Source: Calliopsis andreniformis (lineage: Eukaryota > Arthropoda > Insecta > Hymenoptera > Andrenidae). Taken from it: a stretch of 64,000 bases of DNA. The position numbers were made by a program, and so were the translations under genes. The stretch spans positions 11,550,001 through 11,614,000 of the forward strand of contig NW_027480422.1 of assembly GCF_051401765.1 (NCBI RefSeq), given 5' to 3'. The notes beneath the pieces are model-generated. The model saw nothing but the letters and a program-made list of their open reading frames with translations. It had not been told where the DNA came from and ran no database searches. How positions within the stretch are numbered: position 1 is the stretch's first letter; each line of letters starts with the position of its first letter. Of the stretch, positions 1 through 12,013 are shown piece after piece.

Positions 1-236
1 AGTGGTAGTCATTTCTACGTTCCGGGCAACCTAGGCTTCACTCTAGGGCGTTGCTCCACCAGATCGAATAGCTAGAGCCTTAGAAGTCTACTCCCGTAGC
101 ATACAATACAATAAAAATACAATAGTTTCTCAATCGTATAAAATGATTAATTGCAATCAGTGTGAAGGTAATGGTCATTTCTACGTTCCGGGTAACCTAG
201 GCTTTACTCCAGGGCGTTGCTCCACCAGATCGAATA

Positions 237-2393
237 GCTGGGGACTTAGAAGTCAACGCCAGAAGCATATGATACAATAAAAATACAACAGTTTTTCCAT
301 CGTATAACAGGAGTAACTGCAACCAGTGTGAAGGTAATGGCCATTTCTACGTTCCGGGCAACCTAGGCTTCACTCTACGGTGTTGGTCCACCAGATCGAA
401 TAGATAGGGCCATAGAAGTCTATGCCAGGAGCATAAAATACAATAAAAATACAACAGTTTTACCATCGTATAAAAAGAATAATTGCATTCAGCGTGAAAG
501 TAATGGTCATTTCTACGTTCCGGGCAACCTAGCTTTCACTCTAGGGCGCTGCTCCACCAGATCGAAAACTTAGGGCCTTAGAAGTCAACGCCCGAAGCAT
601 AAAATACAATAAAGATACAACAGTTTTTCCATCGTATAACAGGAGTAATTGCAACCAGTGTGAAAGTGATAGTAATTTCTACATTCCGGGCAACCTAGGC
701 TTCACTGTGCGGTGTTGCTCCAGCAGATGGAATAGCTAGGGCCTTAGAAGTCTACGCCCGGAGCATAAAATACAATAAAAATACAACAGTTTTTCCATCG
801 TGTAAAATGAATAATTGCAATCAGTGTGAAGGTAATAGTCATTTCTGCGTTCCGGGCAACCTAGGATTCACACTAGGGCGTCGCTCTCACCAGATCGAAT
901 AGTAAGGGCCAAAGAAGTCAACGCCAGAAGCATAAAATACAATGTAAATACAACAGTTTTTGCATCGTATAATATGTATAATTGCAAGCAGTGTGAAAGT
1001 AATGGTCATTTCTACGTTCCGTGCAAACTAGGCTTGACCCTAGGGCGTTGCAACACCAGATCGAATATTCAGGGCCTATGAAGTCAACGCCAGAAGCATA
1101 AAATACAAAATAAATGCAACAGTTTTTCCATCGTATAAAACGAATAATTGTAACCAGTGTGAAAGTGATAGTCATTTCTACCTTCCGGGCAAACTAGGCT
1201 TTACTCTAGGGCGTTGCTCCACCAGATCGAATAGCTAGAGCCTTAGAAGTCTACTCCCGTAGCATAAAATACAATAAAAATACAAAAGTTTCTCAATCGT
1301 ATAAAACGAATAATTGCTACCGGTGTGAAAGTTATGGTTATTTCTACGTTCCGGGCAACCTAGGCTTCACTCTAGGGCGTTGCTCCACCAGATCGAATAG
1401 CTAGAGCCTTAGAAGTCTACTCCCGTAGCATAAAATACAATAAAAATACAATAGTTTCTCAATCGTATAAAATGATTAATTGCAATCAGTGTGAAGGTAA
1501 TGGTCATTTCTACGTTCCGGGTAACCTAGGCTTTACTCCAGGGCGTTGCTCCACCAGATCGAATAGCTGGGGACTTAGAAGTCAACGCCAGAAGCATATA
1601 ATACAATAAAAATACAACAGTTTTTCCATCGTATAACAGGAGTAACTGCAACCAGTGTGAAGGTAATGGCCATTTCTACGTTCCGGGCAAACTATGCTTC
1701 ACTCTAGGGCGTTGCTACACCAGATCGAATAGCTAGGGCCTTAGAAGTCTACTCCCGTAGCATAAAATACAATAAAAATACAAAGGTTTCGCAATCGTAT
1801 AAAATGATTAATTGCAATCAGTGTGAAGGTAATGGTCATTTCTACGTTCCGGGTAACCTAGGCTTTACATCAGGGCGTATCTCCACCAGATCGAATAGCT
1901 AGGCAGTTAGACTTCAACGCCAGAAGCATAAAATACAATAAAAATACAACAGTTTTTCATCGTACAACAGGAATAATTGCAACCAGTGTGAAAGTGGTAG
2001 TCATTTCTACGTTCCGGGCAACCTAGGCCTCACTCTAGGGCGTTGCTCCACCAGATCGAATTGCTAGGGCCTTAGAAGTCAACGCCTGAAGCATAAAATG
2101 CAATGAAAATGCAACAGCTTTTCCATCGTATAACACGAATAATTGTTACCAGTGTGAAAGTGATAGTCATTTCTACCTTCCGGGCAAACTAGGCTTCACT
2201 CTAGGGCGTTGCTCCACCAGATCGAATAGCTAGAGCCTTAGAAGTCTACTCCCGTAGCATAAAATACAATAAAAATACAATAGTTTCTCAATCGTATAAA
2301 ATGATTAATTGCAATCAGTGTGAAGGTAATGGTCATTTCTACGTTCCGGGTAACCTAGGCTTTACTCCAGGGCGTTGCTCCACAAGATCGAAT
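237..2393 (+). repeat. Domain I HOR copy 1 (13 monomers, 2,157 bp)
   Basis: Bounded by successive occurrences of the AGCTGGGG variant in matching contexts at 237 and 2,394; the span is 13 x 166 minus 1 bp. An additional AGCTGGGG copy at 1,565 (8 monomers on) marks an internal partial duplication, followed by variants that do not recur in copies 2 and 3, including a copy with AGGCAGTTAGACTTC at about 1,901. Confidence 0.8.
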
Positions 2394-4220
2394 AGCTGGG
2401 GACTTAGAAGTCAACGCCAGAAGCATATAATACAATAAAAATACAACAGTTTTTCCATCGTATAACAGGAGTAACTGCAACCAGTGTGAAGGTAATGGCC
2501 ATTTCTACGTTCCGGGCAACCTAGGCTTCACTCTACGGTGTTGGTCCACCAGATCGAATAGATAGGGCCATAGAAGTCTATGCCAGGAGCATAAAATACA
2601 ATAAAAATACAACAGTTTTACCATCGTATAAAAAGAATAATTGCATTCAGCGTGAAAGTAATGGTCATTTCTACGTTCCGGGCAACCTAGGTTTCACTCT
2701 AGGGCGCTGCTCCACCAGATCGAAAACTTAGGGCCTTAGAAGTCAACGCCCGAAGCATAAAATACAATAAAGATACAACAGTTTTTCCATCGTATAACAG
2801 GAGTAATTGCAACCAGTGTGAAAGTGATAGTAATTTCTACATTCCGGGCAACCTAGGCTTCACTGTGCGGTGTTGCTCCAGCAGATGGAATAGCTAGGGC
2901 CTTAGAAGTCTACGCCCGGAGCATAAAATACAATAAAAATACAACAGTTTTTCCATCGTGTAAAATGAATAATTGCAATCAGTGTGAAGGTAATAGTCAT
3001 TTCTGCGTTCCGGGCAACCTAGGATTCACACTAGGGCGTCGCTCTCACCAGATCGAATAGTAAGGGCCAAAGAAGTCAACGCCAGAAGCATAAAATACAA
3101 TGTCAATACAACAGTTTTTGTATCGTATAATATGTATAATTGCAAGCAGTGTGAAAGTAATGGTCATTTCTACGTTCCGTGCAAACTAGGCTTGACCCTA
3201 GGGCGTTGCAACACCAGATCGAATATTCAGGGCCTATGAAGTCAACGCCAGAAGCATAAAATACAAAATAAATGCAACAGTTTTTCCATCGTATAAAACG
3301 AATAATTGTAACCAGTGTGAAAGTGATAGTCATTTCTACCTTCCGGGCAAACTAGGCTTTACTCTAGGGCGTTGCTCCACCAGATCGAATAGCTAGAGCC
3401 TTAGAAGTCTACTCCCGTAGCATAAAATACAATAAAAATACAAAAGTTTCTCAATCGTATAAAACGAATAATTGCTACCGGTGTGAAAATTATGGTTATT
3501 TCTACGTTCCGGGCAACCTAGGCTTCACTCTAGGGCGTTGCTCCACCAGATCGAATAGCTAGGGGCTTAGAATTCAACGCCAGAAGCATAAAATACAATA
3601 AAAATAAAACAGTGTTTCCACAGTATAACAGGAATAATTGCATCCAGTGTGATAGTAATGGCCTTTTCTACGTTCCGGGCAACCTAGCCTTCACACTAGG
3701 GCGTTGCTCCACCAGATCGAAAAGTTAGGGCCTTAGAAGGCAACGCCCGCAGCATAAAATACAATAAGAATGCAACAGTTTCTCAATCGTATAAAATGAT
3801 TAATTGCAATCAGTGTGAAGGTAATGGTCATTTCTACGTTCCGGGCGACCTAGGCTTCACTCTAGGGCGTTGCGCCACCAGATCGAATAGCTAGGGCCTT
3901 AGAAGTCTACGCGCGGAGCATAAAACAGAGTATATATACAACAGCTGTTACATCGTATAAAACGAATAAATGCATCCAGTGTGAAAGTGATGGTCATTTC
4001 TAAGTTCCGGGCAACCTAGGCTTCACTCTAGGGCGTTGCTCCACCAGATCGAATATTCAGGGCCTATGAAGTCAATGCCAGAAGCATAAAATACAAAATA
4101 AATGCAACAGTTTTTCCATCGTATAAAACGAATAATTGCAACCAGTGTGAAGGTAATGGTCATTTCTACGTTCCGGGTAACCTAGGCTTTACTCCAGGGC
4201 GTTGCTCCACCAGATCGAAT
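2394..4220 (+). repeat. Domain I HOR copy 2 (11 monomers, 1,827 bp)
   Basis: Runs from the AGCTGGGG variant at 2,394 to the next one at 4,221. It shares the first seven variants of copy 1 in order, then continues with different monomers: AGGGGCTTAGAATTC near 3,558, AAAGTTAGGG near 3,720, GTCTACGCGCGG near 3,905 and a second ATTCAGGGCC near 4,053. The length is 11 x 166 plus 1 bp. Confidence 0.8.
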
Positions 4221-5778
4221 AGCTGGGGACTTAGAAGTCAACGCCAGAAGCATATAATACAATAAAAATACAACAGTTTTTCCATCGTATAACAGGAGTA
4301 ACTGCAACCAGTGTGAAGGTAATGGCCATTTCTACGTTCCGGGCAACCTAGGATTCACTCTACGGTGTTGGTCCACCAGATCGAATAGATAGGGCCATAG
4401 AAGTCTATGCCAGGAGCATAAAATACAATAAAAATACAACAGTTTTACCATCGTATAAAAAGAATAATTGCATTCAGCGTGAAAGTAATGGTCATTTCTA
4501 CGTTCCGGGCAACCTAGGTTTCACTCTAGGGCGCTGCTCCACCAGATCGAAAACTTAGGGCCTTAGAAGTCAACGCCCGAAGCATAAAATACAATAAAGA
4601 TACAACAGTTTTTCCATCGTATAACAGGAGTAATTGCAACCAGTGTGAAAGTGATAGTAATTTCTACATTCCGGGCAACCTAGGCTTCACTGTGCGGTGT
4701 TGCTCCACCAGATGGAATAGCTAGGGCCTTAGAAGTCTACGCCCGGAGCATAAAATACAATAAAAATACAACAGTTTTTCCATCGTGTAATATGAATAAT
4801 TGCAATCAGTGTGAAGGTAATAGTCATTTCTGCGTTCCGGGCAACCTAGGATTCACACTAGGGCGTCGCTCTCACCAGATCGAATAGTAAGGGCCAAAGA
4901 AGTCAACGCCAGTAGCATAAAATACAATGTAAATACAACAGTTTTTGCATCGTATAATATGTATAATTGCATGCAGTGTGAAAGTAATGGTCATTTCTAC
5001 GTTCCGTGCAAACTAGGCTTGACCCTAGGGCGTTGCAACACCAGATCGAATATTCAGGGCCTATGAAGTCAACGCCAGAAGCATAAAATACAAAATAAAT
5101 GCAACAGTTTTTCCATCGTATAAAACGAATAATTGTAACCAGTGTGAAGGTGATAGTCATTTCTACCTTCCGGGCAAACTAGGCTTTACTCTAGGGCGTT
5201 GCTCCACCAGATCGAATAGCTAGAGCCTTAGAAGTCTACTCCCGTAGCATAAAATACAATAAAAATACAAAAGTTTCTCAATCGTATAAAACGAATAATT
5301 GCTACCGGTGTGAAAGTTATGGTTATTTCTACGTTCCGGGCAACCTAGGCTTCACTCTAGGGCGTTGCTCCACCAGATCGAATAGCTAGGGGCTTAGAAT
5401 TCAACGCCAGAAGCATAAAATACAATAAAAATACAACAGTGTTTCCACAGTATAACAGGAATAATTGCATCCAGTGTGATAGTAATGGCCTTTTCTACGT
5501 TCCGGGCAACCTAGCCTTCACACTAGGGCGTTGCTCCACCAGATCGAAAAGTTAGGGCCTTAGAAGGCAACGCCCGCAGCATAAAATACAATAAGAATGC
5601 AACAGTTTCTCAATCGTATAAAATGATTAATTGCAATCAGTATGAAGGTAATGGTCATTTCTACGTTCCGGGCGACCTAGGATTCACTCTAGGGCGTTGC
5701 GCCACCAGATCGAATAGCTAGGGCCTTAGAAGTCTACGCGCGGAGCATAAAACAGAGTATATATACAACAGCTGTTAC
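4221..5778 (+). repeat. Domain I HOR copy 3 (partial)
   Basis: Repeats copy 2 in order with few differences, from the AGCTGGGG variant at 4,221 through the AGTAAGGGCC variant at 4,886 (1,827 bp after its partner at 3,059) to the GTATATATACAACAGCTG variant near 5,757. After this the order departs and domain II variants begin. Confidence 0.78.
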
Positions 5779-7532
5779 ATCGTATAAAACGAATAATTGC
5801 AACCAGTGTGAAAGTGATGGTTATTTCTACGTTCCGGGCAACCTAGGCTTCACTCTAGGGCGTTGTTCCACCAGAACGAATTGTTAGGTCCTTAGAAGTC
5901 AACGCCAGAAGCATAAAATACAAAACAAATACAACAGTTTTTCCATCGTATGAAAGAAGTAATTGCAACCGGTGTGAAAGTTATGGTCATGTCTACGTTC
6001 CGGGCAACCTAGGATTTAATATAGGGCGTTGTTCCACCAGATCGAATAGCAAGGGCCTAAGAAGTCAACGCCAGAGGCATATCATGCAATATAAATACAA
6101 CAGTTTTTCCATCGTATGAAACGAATAATTGCATCGAGTGTGCAAGTAATAGTCATTTCTACGTTCCGGGCAACCTAGGCTTGACTCTATTGAGTTGCTC
6201 CACCACATCGAATAGCTACGGCCTTAGAAGTCAACGCCAGAAGCAGAAAATACAATATAAATACAACAGTTTTTCCATCGTATAAAATGAATAATTGCAA
6301 ACAGTGTGGAAGTAACGGCCATTTTTACGTTCCGTGCAACCTAGGCTTCACTCCAGGGTGTTGCTCCACCAGATCGAATAGTTAGGGCCTTAGAAGCCAA
6401 CGCCCGAAGCATTAAATACAATAAAGATACAACAGTTTTTCCATCGTATAACAGGAGTAATTGCAACCAGTGTGAAAGTGATGGTCATTTTGACGTTCTG
6501 GGCGACCTAGGCTTCGCTCTAGGGCGTTGCTCCACCTGATCGAATTGTTAGGGCCTTAGAAGTCAACGCCAGAAGCGTAAAATACAAAACAAATGCAACA
6601 GTTTTTCCATCGTATAAAGCGAATAATTGCAACCGGTGTGAAAGTTATGGTCACTTCTACGTTCCGTGCAACCTAGGCTTCACTCTAGGGCGTTGCTCCT
6701 CCAGATCGATTAGCTACGGACTTGGAAGTCAACTCCAGAAGCATAAAATACAACATAAATGCAATATTTTTTACATCGTATAACAGGAATAATTGCAACC
6801 AGTGTGAAGATAATGGTCATTCCAACGTTTCGGGCAACCTAGGCTTCACTCTAGGCTGTTGCTCCACCAGATCGAATAGATAGGGCCTAAGAAGTCAACG
6901 CCAGAAGCATAAAACACAATATAAATGCAACAGTTTTTCCACCGTATAAAACGAATAATTGCAACCAGTGTGAAAGTGATGGTCATTTCTACGCTCGGGG
7001 CAACCTAGGCTTCACTGTAGGGCGTTGTTCCAGCAGATCGAATTGTTAGGGCCTTAGAAGTCAACGCCAGAAGCGTAATATACAAAACAAATGCATCAGT
7101 TTTTCCATGGTATAACAGGAGTAATTGCAACCAGTGTGAAGGTGATGGTCATTTCTACGTTCCGGGCAACCTAGGCTTCACTCTAGGTCGTTGTTCCACC
7201 AGATCGAAAAGTTAGGGCCTTAGAAGGCAACGCCCGCAGCATAAAATACAATAAGAATGCAACAGTTTCTCAATCGTATAAAATGATTAATTGCAATCAG
7301 TGTGAAGGTAATGGTCATTTCTACGTTCCGGGCGACCTAGGCTTCACTCTAGGGCTTTGTTCCACCACATCGAATTGTTAGGGCCTTGGAAGTCAACGCC
7401 AGAATCATAAAATACATAACAGATACAACAGTTTTTCCATCGTATGAAACGAATAATTGCAATCGGTGTGAAGGTAATGGTCATTTCTACGTTCCGGGCA
7501 GCCTAGGCATCACTCTAGGGCGTTGCTCCACC
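5779..7532 (+). repeat. Duplicated block A, copy 1 (about 1.75 kb)
   Basis: Nearly identical to 10,260-12,013. Marker pairs 5,950/10,431 and 6,491/10,972 are both 4,481 bp apart (27 monomers minus 1 bp). The match ends inside the ACTCTAGGGCGTTGCTCCACC segment, after which copy 1 continues with AGATCGAATAGG and copy 2 with GGATGGAATAG. A recombination breakpoint therefore lies in shared monomer sequence. Confidence 0.8.
6475..7350 (+). repeat. Block with TTTTGACGTTCTGGGC box, copy 1 of 4
   Basis: A five-monomer set starting with an altered conserved box (TGACGTTCTGGGCGACC at 6,491). The same ordered set starts at 9,146, 10,972 and 23,747 by the same marker. Spacings of 2,655 and 1,826 bp equal 16 and 11 monomers to within 1 bp. 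Confidence 0.78.
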
Positions 7533-8359
7533 AGATCGAATAGGTAGGGTCTAAGAAGTAAACGCCAGAAGCATAAAATACAATATAAATACATGAGTTT
7601 TTCCTTCGTATAAAACGAATAATTGCATCCGGTGTGAAAGTAATGGCCAGTTCTACGATCCGGGAAAACTAGGCTTCACTCTAGGGCGTTGCTCCAACAG
7701 ATCGAATGGTTAGGGCCTTAGAAGTCAAAGCACGAAGCATAAAATGCAATAAAGGTACAACAGTTTTTCCATTCTATAACTGGAATAATGGCAACCAGTG
7801 TGAAAGTGATAGTCATTTCTACGTTCCGGGCAACCTAGGCTTCAATCTGGGGCGTTATTCCACCAGATCGAATAGTTAGGGTCTAAGAAGTAAACGCCAG
7901 AAGCATAAAATACAATATAAATACATCAGTTTTTCCTTCGTATAAAACGAATAATTGCAACCGGTGTGAAAGTATTGGCCATTTCTACGTTCCGGGCAAC
8001 CTAGGTTTCACTCTAGGGCGTTGCTCCACCAGATCGAATAGTTAGGGCCTTAGAAGTCTACGCCCGAAGCATAAAATAGAATAAAAGTACAGCAGTTTTT
8101 CCATCGTATAACAGGATTAATTGTAACCAGTGTGAAAGTGATGGTTATTTCTACGTTCCGGGCAACCTAGGTTTCACTCTAGGGCGTTGTTCCACCGGAT
8201 CGAATTGTTAGGTCCTTAGAAGTCAACGCTAGAAGCATAAAATACAAAACAAATACAACAGTTTTTCCATCGTATAGAACGAATAATTGCAACCGGTGTG
8301 AAAGTTATGGTCATTTCTACGTTCCGGGCAACCTAGACTTCACTCTAGGGCGTTGCTCC

Positions 8360-9110
8360 ACCGGATGGAATAGTTAGGGCCTTAGAAGTCAACGCCCGAA
8401 GCATAAAATACAATGAAAATGCACCAGTTTTTCCATCGTATAACACGAATAATTCCAACCAGTGTGGAAGTGATAGTCATATCTACGTTCCGGGCAACCT
8501 AGGATTCAATCTAGGGCGTTGTTCCACCAGATCGAATTGTTAGGGCTTCAGAAGTCAACGGCAGATGCATAAAATACAAAACAATTACTACAGTTTTTCC
8601 ATCGTATAAAACGAATAATTGCAACCGGTGTGAAAGTTGTGGTCATATCTACGTTCCGGGCAACCTAGGCTTCTCTCTAGGGCGTTTAGCCACCAGATCG
8701 AATAGTTAGTGCCTTAGAAGTCAACGCCCGAAGCATAAAATACAATAAAGATACAATAGTTTTTCCAGAGTATAGCAGGAGTAATTGCAACCAGTGTGGA
8801 AGTGATGGTTTTTCTACGTTCCGGGCAACCTAGGCTTCACTCTAGGGCGTTGTTCCACCAGATCGAATAGCTAGGGATTTAGAATTCAACGCAAGAAGCA
8901 AAAAATACAATAAAAATACAACAGTTTTTCCATCGTATAACAGGAATAACTGCAAGCAGTGTGAAAGTACTGATCATTTCTACGTTCAGGGCAACCTGGG
9001 CATCACACTAGGGCGCTTCTCCACCAGATCGAATTGTTAGGGCCTTAGAAGTCAACGCCCGAACCATAAAATACAATAAAGATACAATAGTTTTTCCAGA
9101 GTATAACAGG
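8360..9110 (+). repeat. CCGGATGG block, copy 1 of 3 (truncated)
   Basis: Starts with the ACCGGATGGA variant at 8,360, which recurs at 12,011 (3,651 bp, 22 monomers minus 1) and 15,496. This copy keeps about the first 4.5 monomers and then switches to the TTTTGACG block at about 9,130. Confidence 0.78.
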
Positions 9111-9129
9111 AGTAATTACAACCAGTGTG

Positions 9130-10005
9130 GAAGTGATGGTCATTTTGACGTTCTGGGCGACCTAGGCTTCGCTCTAGGGCGTTGCTCCACCTGATCGAAT
9201 TGTTAGGGCCTTAGAAGACAACGCCAGAAGCGTAAAATACAAAACAAATGCAACAGTTTTTCCATCGTATAAAGCGAATAATTGCAACCGGTGTGAAAGT
9301 TATGGTCACTTCTACGTTCCGTGCAACCTAGGCTTCACTCTAGGGCGTTGCTCCTCCAGATCGATTAGCTACGGACTTGGAAGTCAACTCCAGAAGCATA
9401 AAATACAACATAAATGCAACATTTTTTACATCGTATAACAGGAATAATTGCAACCAGTGTGAAGATAATGGTCATTCCAACGTTTCGGGCAACCTAGGCT
9501 TCACTCTAGGCTGTTGCTCCACCAGATCGAATTGTTAGGGCCTAAGAAGTCAACGCCAGAAGCATAAAACACAATATAAATGCAACAGTTTTTCCACCGT
9601 ATAAAACGAATAATTGCAACCAGTGTGAAAGTGATGGTCATTTCTACGCTCGGGGCAACCTAGGCTTCACTGTAGGGCGTTGTTCCACCAGATCGAATTG
9701 TTAGGGCCTTAGAAGTCAACGCCAGAAGCGTAATATACAAAACAAATGCATCAGTTTTTCCATGGTATAACAGGAGTAATTGCAACCAGTGTGAAGGTGA
9801 TGGTCATTTCTACGTTCCGGGCAACCTAGGCTTCACTCTAGGTCGTTGTTCCACCAGATCGAAAAGTTAGGGCCTTAGAAGGCAACGCCCGCAGCATAAA
9901 ATACAATAAGAATGCAACAGTTTCTCAATCGTATAAAATGATTAATTGCAATCTGTGTGAAGGTAATGGTCATTTCTACGTTCCGGGCGACCTAGGCTTC
10001 ACTCT
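9130..10005 (+). repeat. Block with TTTTGACGTTCTGGGC box, copy 2 of 4
   Basis: Matches 6,475-7,350 with scattered substitutions. It ends in GGCGACCTAGGCTTCACTC, after which it continues with domain I-type monomers (GTCTACGCGCGG, then the GTATATATAC form), unlike copies 1 and 3. Confidence 0.76.
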
Positions 10006-10259
10006 AGGGCGTTGCGCCACCAGATCGAATAGCTAGGGCCTTAGAAGTCTACGCGCGGAGCATAAAACAGAGTATATATACAACAGCTGTTACATCGTAT
10101 AAAACGAATAAATGCATCCAGTGTGAAAGTGATGGTCATTTCTAAGTTCCGGGCAACCTAGGCTTCACTCTAGGGCGTTGCTCCACCAGATCGAATATTC
10201 AGGGCCTATGAAGTCAATGCCAGAAGCATAAAATACAAAATAAATGCAACAGTTTTTCC

Positions 10260-12013
10260 ATCGTATAAAACGAATAATTGCAACCAGTGTGAAAGTGATG
10301 GTTATTTCTACGTTCCGGGCAACCAAGGCTTCACTCTAGGGCGTTGTTCCACCAGATCGAATTGTTAGGTCCTTAGAAGTCAACGCCAGAAGCATAAAAT
10401 ACAAAACAAATACAACAGTTTTTCCATCGTATGAAAGAAGTAATTGCAACCGGTGTGAAAGTTATGGTCATTTCTACGTTCCGGGCAACCTAGGATTTAA
10501 TATAGGGCGTTGTTCCACCAGATCGAATAGCAAGGGCCTAAGAAGTCAACGCCAGAGGCATATCATGCAATATAAATACAACGGTTTTTCCATCGTATAA
10601 AACGAATAATTGCATCCAGTGTGCAAGTAATAGTCATTTCTACGTTCCGGGCAACCTAGGCTTGACTCTATTGAGTTGCTCCACCACATCGAATAGCTAC
10701 GGCCTTAGAAGTCAACGCCAGAAGCAGAAAATACAATATAAATACAACAGTTTTTCCATCGTATAAAATGAATAATTGCAAACAGTGTGGAAGTAACGGC
10801 CATTTTTACGTTCCGTGCAACCTAGGCTTCACTCTAGGGTGTTGCTCCACCAGATCGAATAGTTAGGGCCTTAGAAGCCAACGCCCGAAGCATTAAATAC
10901 AATAAAGATACAACAGTTTTTCCATCGTATAACAGGAGTAATTGCAACCAGTGTGAAAGTGATGGTCATTTTGACGTTCTGGGCGACCTAGGCTTCGCTC
11001 TAGGGCGTTGCTCCTCCTGATCGAATTGTTAGGGCCTTAGAAGTCAACGCCAGAAGCGTAAAATACAAAACAAATGCAACAGTTTTTCCATCGTATAAAG
11101 CGAATAATTGCAACCGGTGTGAAAGTTATGGTCACTTCTACGTTCCGTGCAACCTAGGCTTCACTCTAGGGCGTTGCTCCTCCAGATCGATTAGCTACGG
11201 ACTTGGAAGTCAACTCCAGAAGCATAAAATACAACATAAATGCAACATTTTTTACATCGTATAACAGGAATAATTGCAACCAGTGTGAAGATAATGGTCA
11301 TTCCAACGTTTCGTGCAACCTAGGCTTCACTCTAGGCTGTTGCTCCACCAGATCGAATAGTTAGGGCCTAAGAAGTCAACGCCAGAAGCATAAAACACAA
11401 TATAAATGCAACAGTTTTTCCACCGTATAAAACGAATAATTGCAACCAGTGTGAAAGTGATGGTCATTTCTACGCTCGGGGCAACCTAGGCTTCACTGTA
11501 GGGCGTTGTTCCACCAGATCGAATTGTTAGGGCCTTAGAAGTCAACGCCAGAAGCGTAATATACAAAACAAATGCATCAGTTTTTCCATGGTATAACAGG
11601 AGTAATTGCAACCAGTGTGAAGGTGATGGTCATTTCTACGTTCCGGGCAACCTAGGCTTCACTCTAGGTCGTTGTTCCACCAGATCGAAAAGTTAGGGCC
11701 TTAGAAGGCAACGCCCGCAGCATAAAATACAATAAGAATGCAACAGTTTCTCAATCGTATAAAATGATTAATTGCAATCAGTGTGAAGGTAATGGTCATT
11801 TCTACGTTCCGGGCGACCTAGGCTTCACTCTAGGGCTTTGTTCCACCACATCGAATTGTTAGGGCCTTGGAAGTCAACGCCAGAATCATAAAATACATAA
11901 CAGATACAACAGTTTTTCCATCGTATGAAACGAATAATTGCAATCGGTGTGAAGGTAATGGTCATTTCTACGTTCCGGGCAGCCTAGGCATCACTCTAGG
12001 GCGTTGCTCCACC
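10260..12013 (+). repeat. Duplicated block A, copy 2 (about 1.75 kb)
   Basis: Partner of 5,779-7,532 at a displacement of 27 monomers. At its right end it joins directly to the CCGGATGG block at 12,011, omitting the five monomers (7,533-8,360) that separate the two blocks in the first copy. Confidence 0.8.
10956..11831 (+). repeat. Block with TTTTGACGTTCTGGGC box, copy 3 of 4
   Basis: Contained in block A copy 2 and collinear with 6,475-7,350. It continues, like copy 1, into the CTAGGGCTTTGTTCC variant, so copies 1 and 3 are closer to each other than to copy 2. Confidence 0.76.

Larger units (their letters stand above)
1..5778 (+). repeat. Domain I: HOR of 13- and 11-monomer copies
   Basis: About 35 monomers arranged as repeated ordered sets of variants. 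Each set is recognisable by the string after the GAATAG position: AGCTGGGGACTT, then GATAGGGCCATAG, AAACTTAGGG, CTAGGGCCTT with GTCTACGCCCGG, AGTAAGGGCC, ATTCAGGGCC and AGCTAGAGCC. The same order appears three times. An 8-monomer offset (62 to 1,390) is also present inside the first set. There is no gene. Domain limits are set by where this vocabulary stops being the main one and are approximate. Confidence 0.85.

Noticed and set aside
918..1175. 85-codon open frame on the minus strand starting MTITFTLVT, with relatives at 3,103, 4,903, 19,673, 28,300, 29,130, 43,557, 48,397, 51,683, 56,523 and 61,137
   Set aside because: It spans about 1.5 satellite monomers. Because 166 is not a multiple of 3, each next monomer is read in another frame, and the frame soon meets the stops carried by each unit. 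The repeated protein is just the repeated DNA; there is no family match, no domain and no convincing start context.
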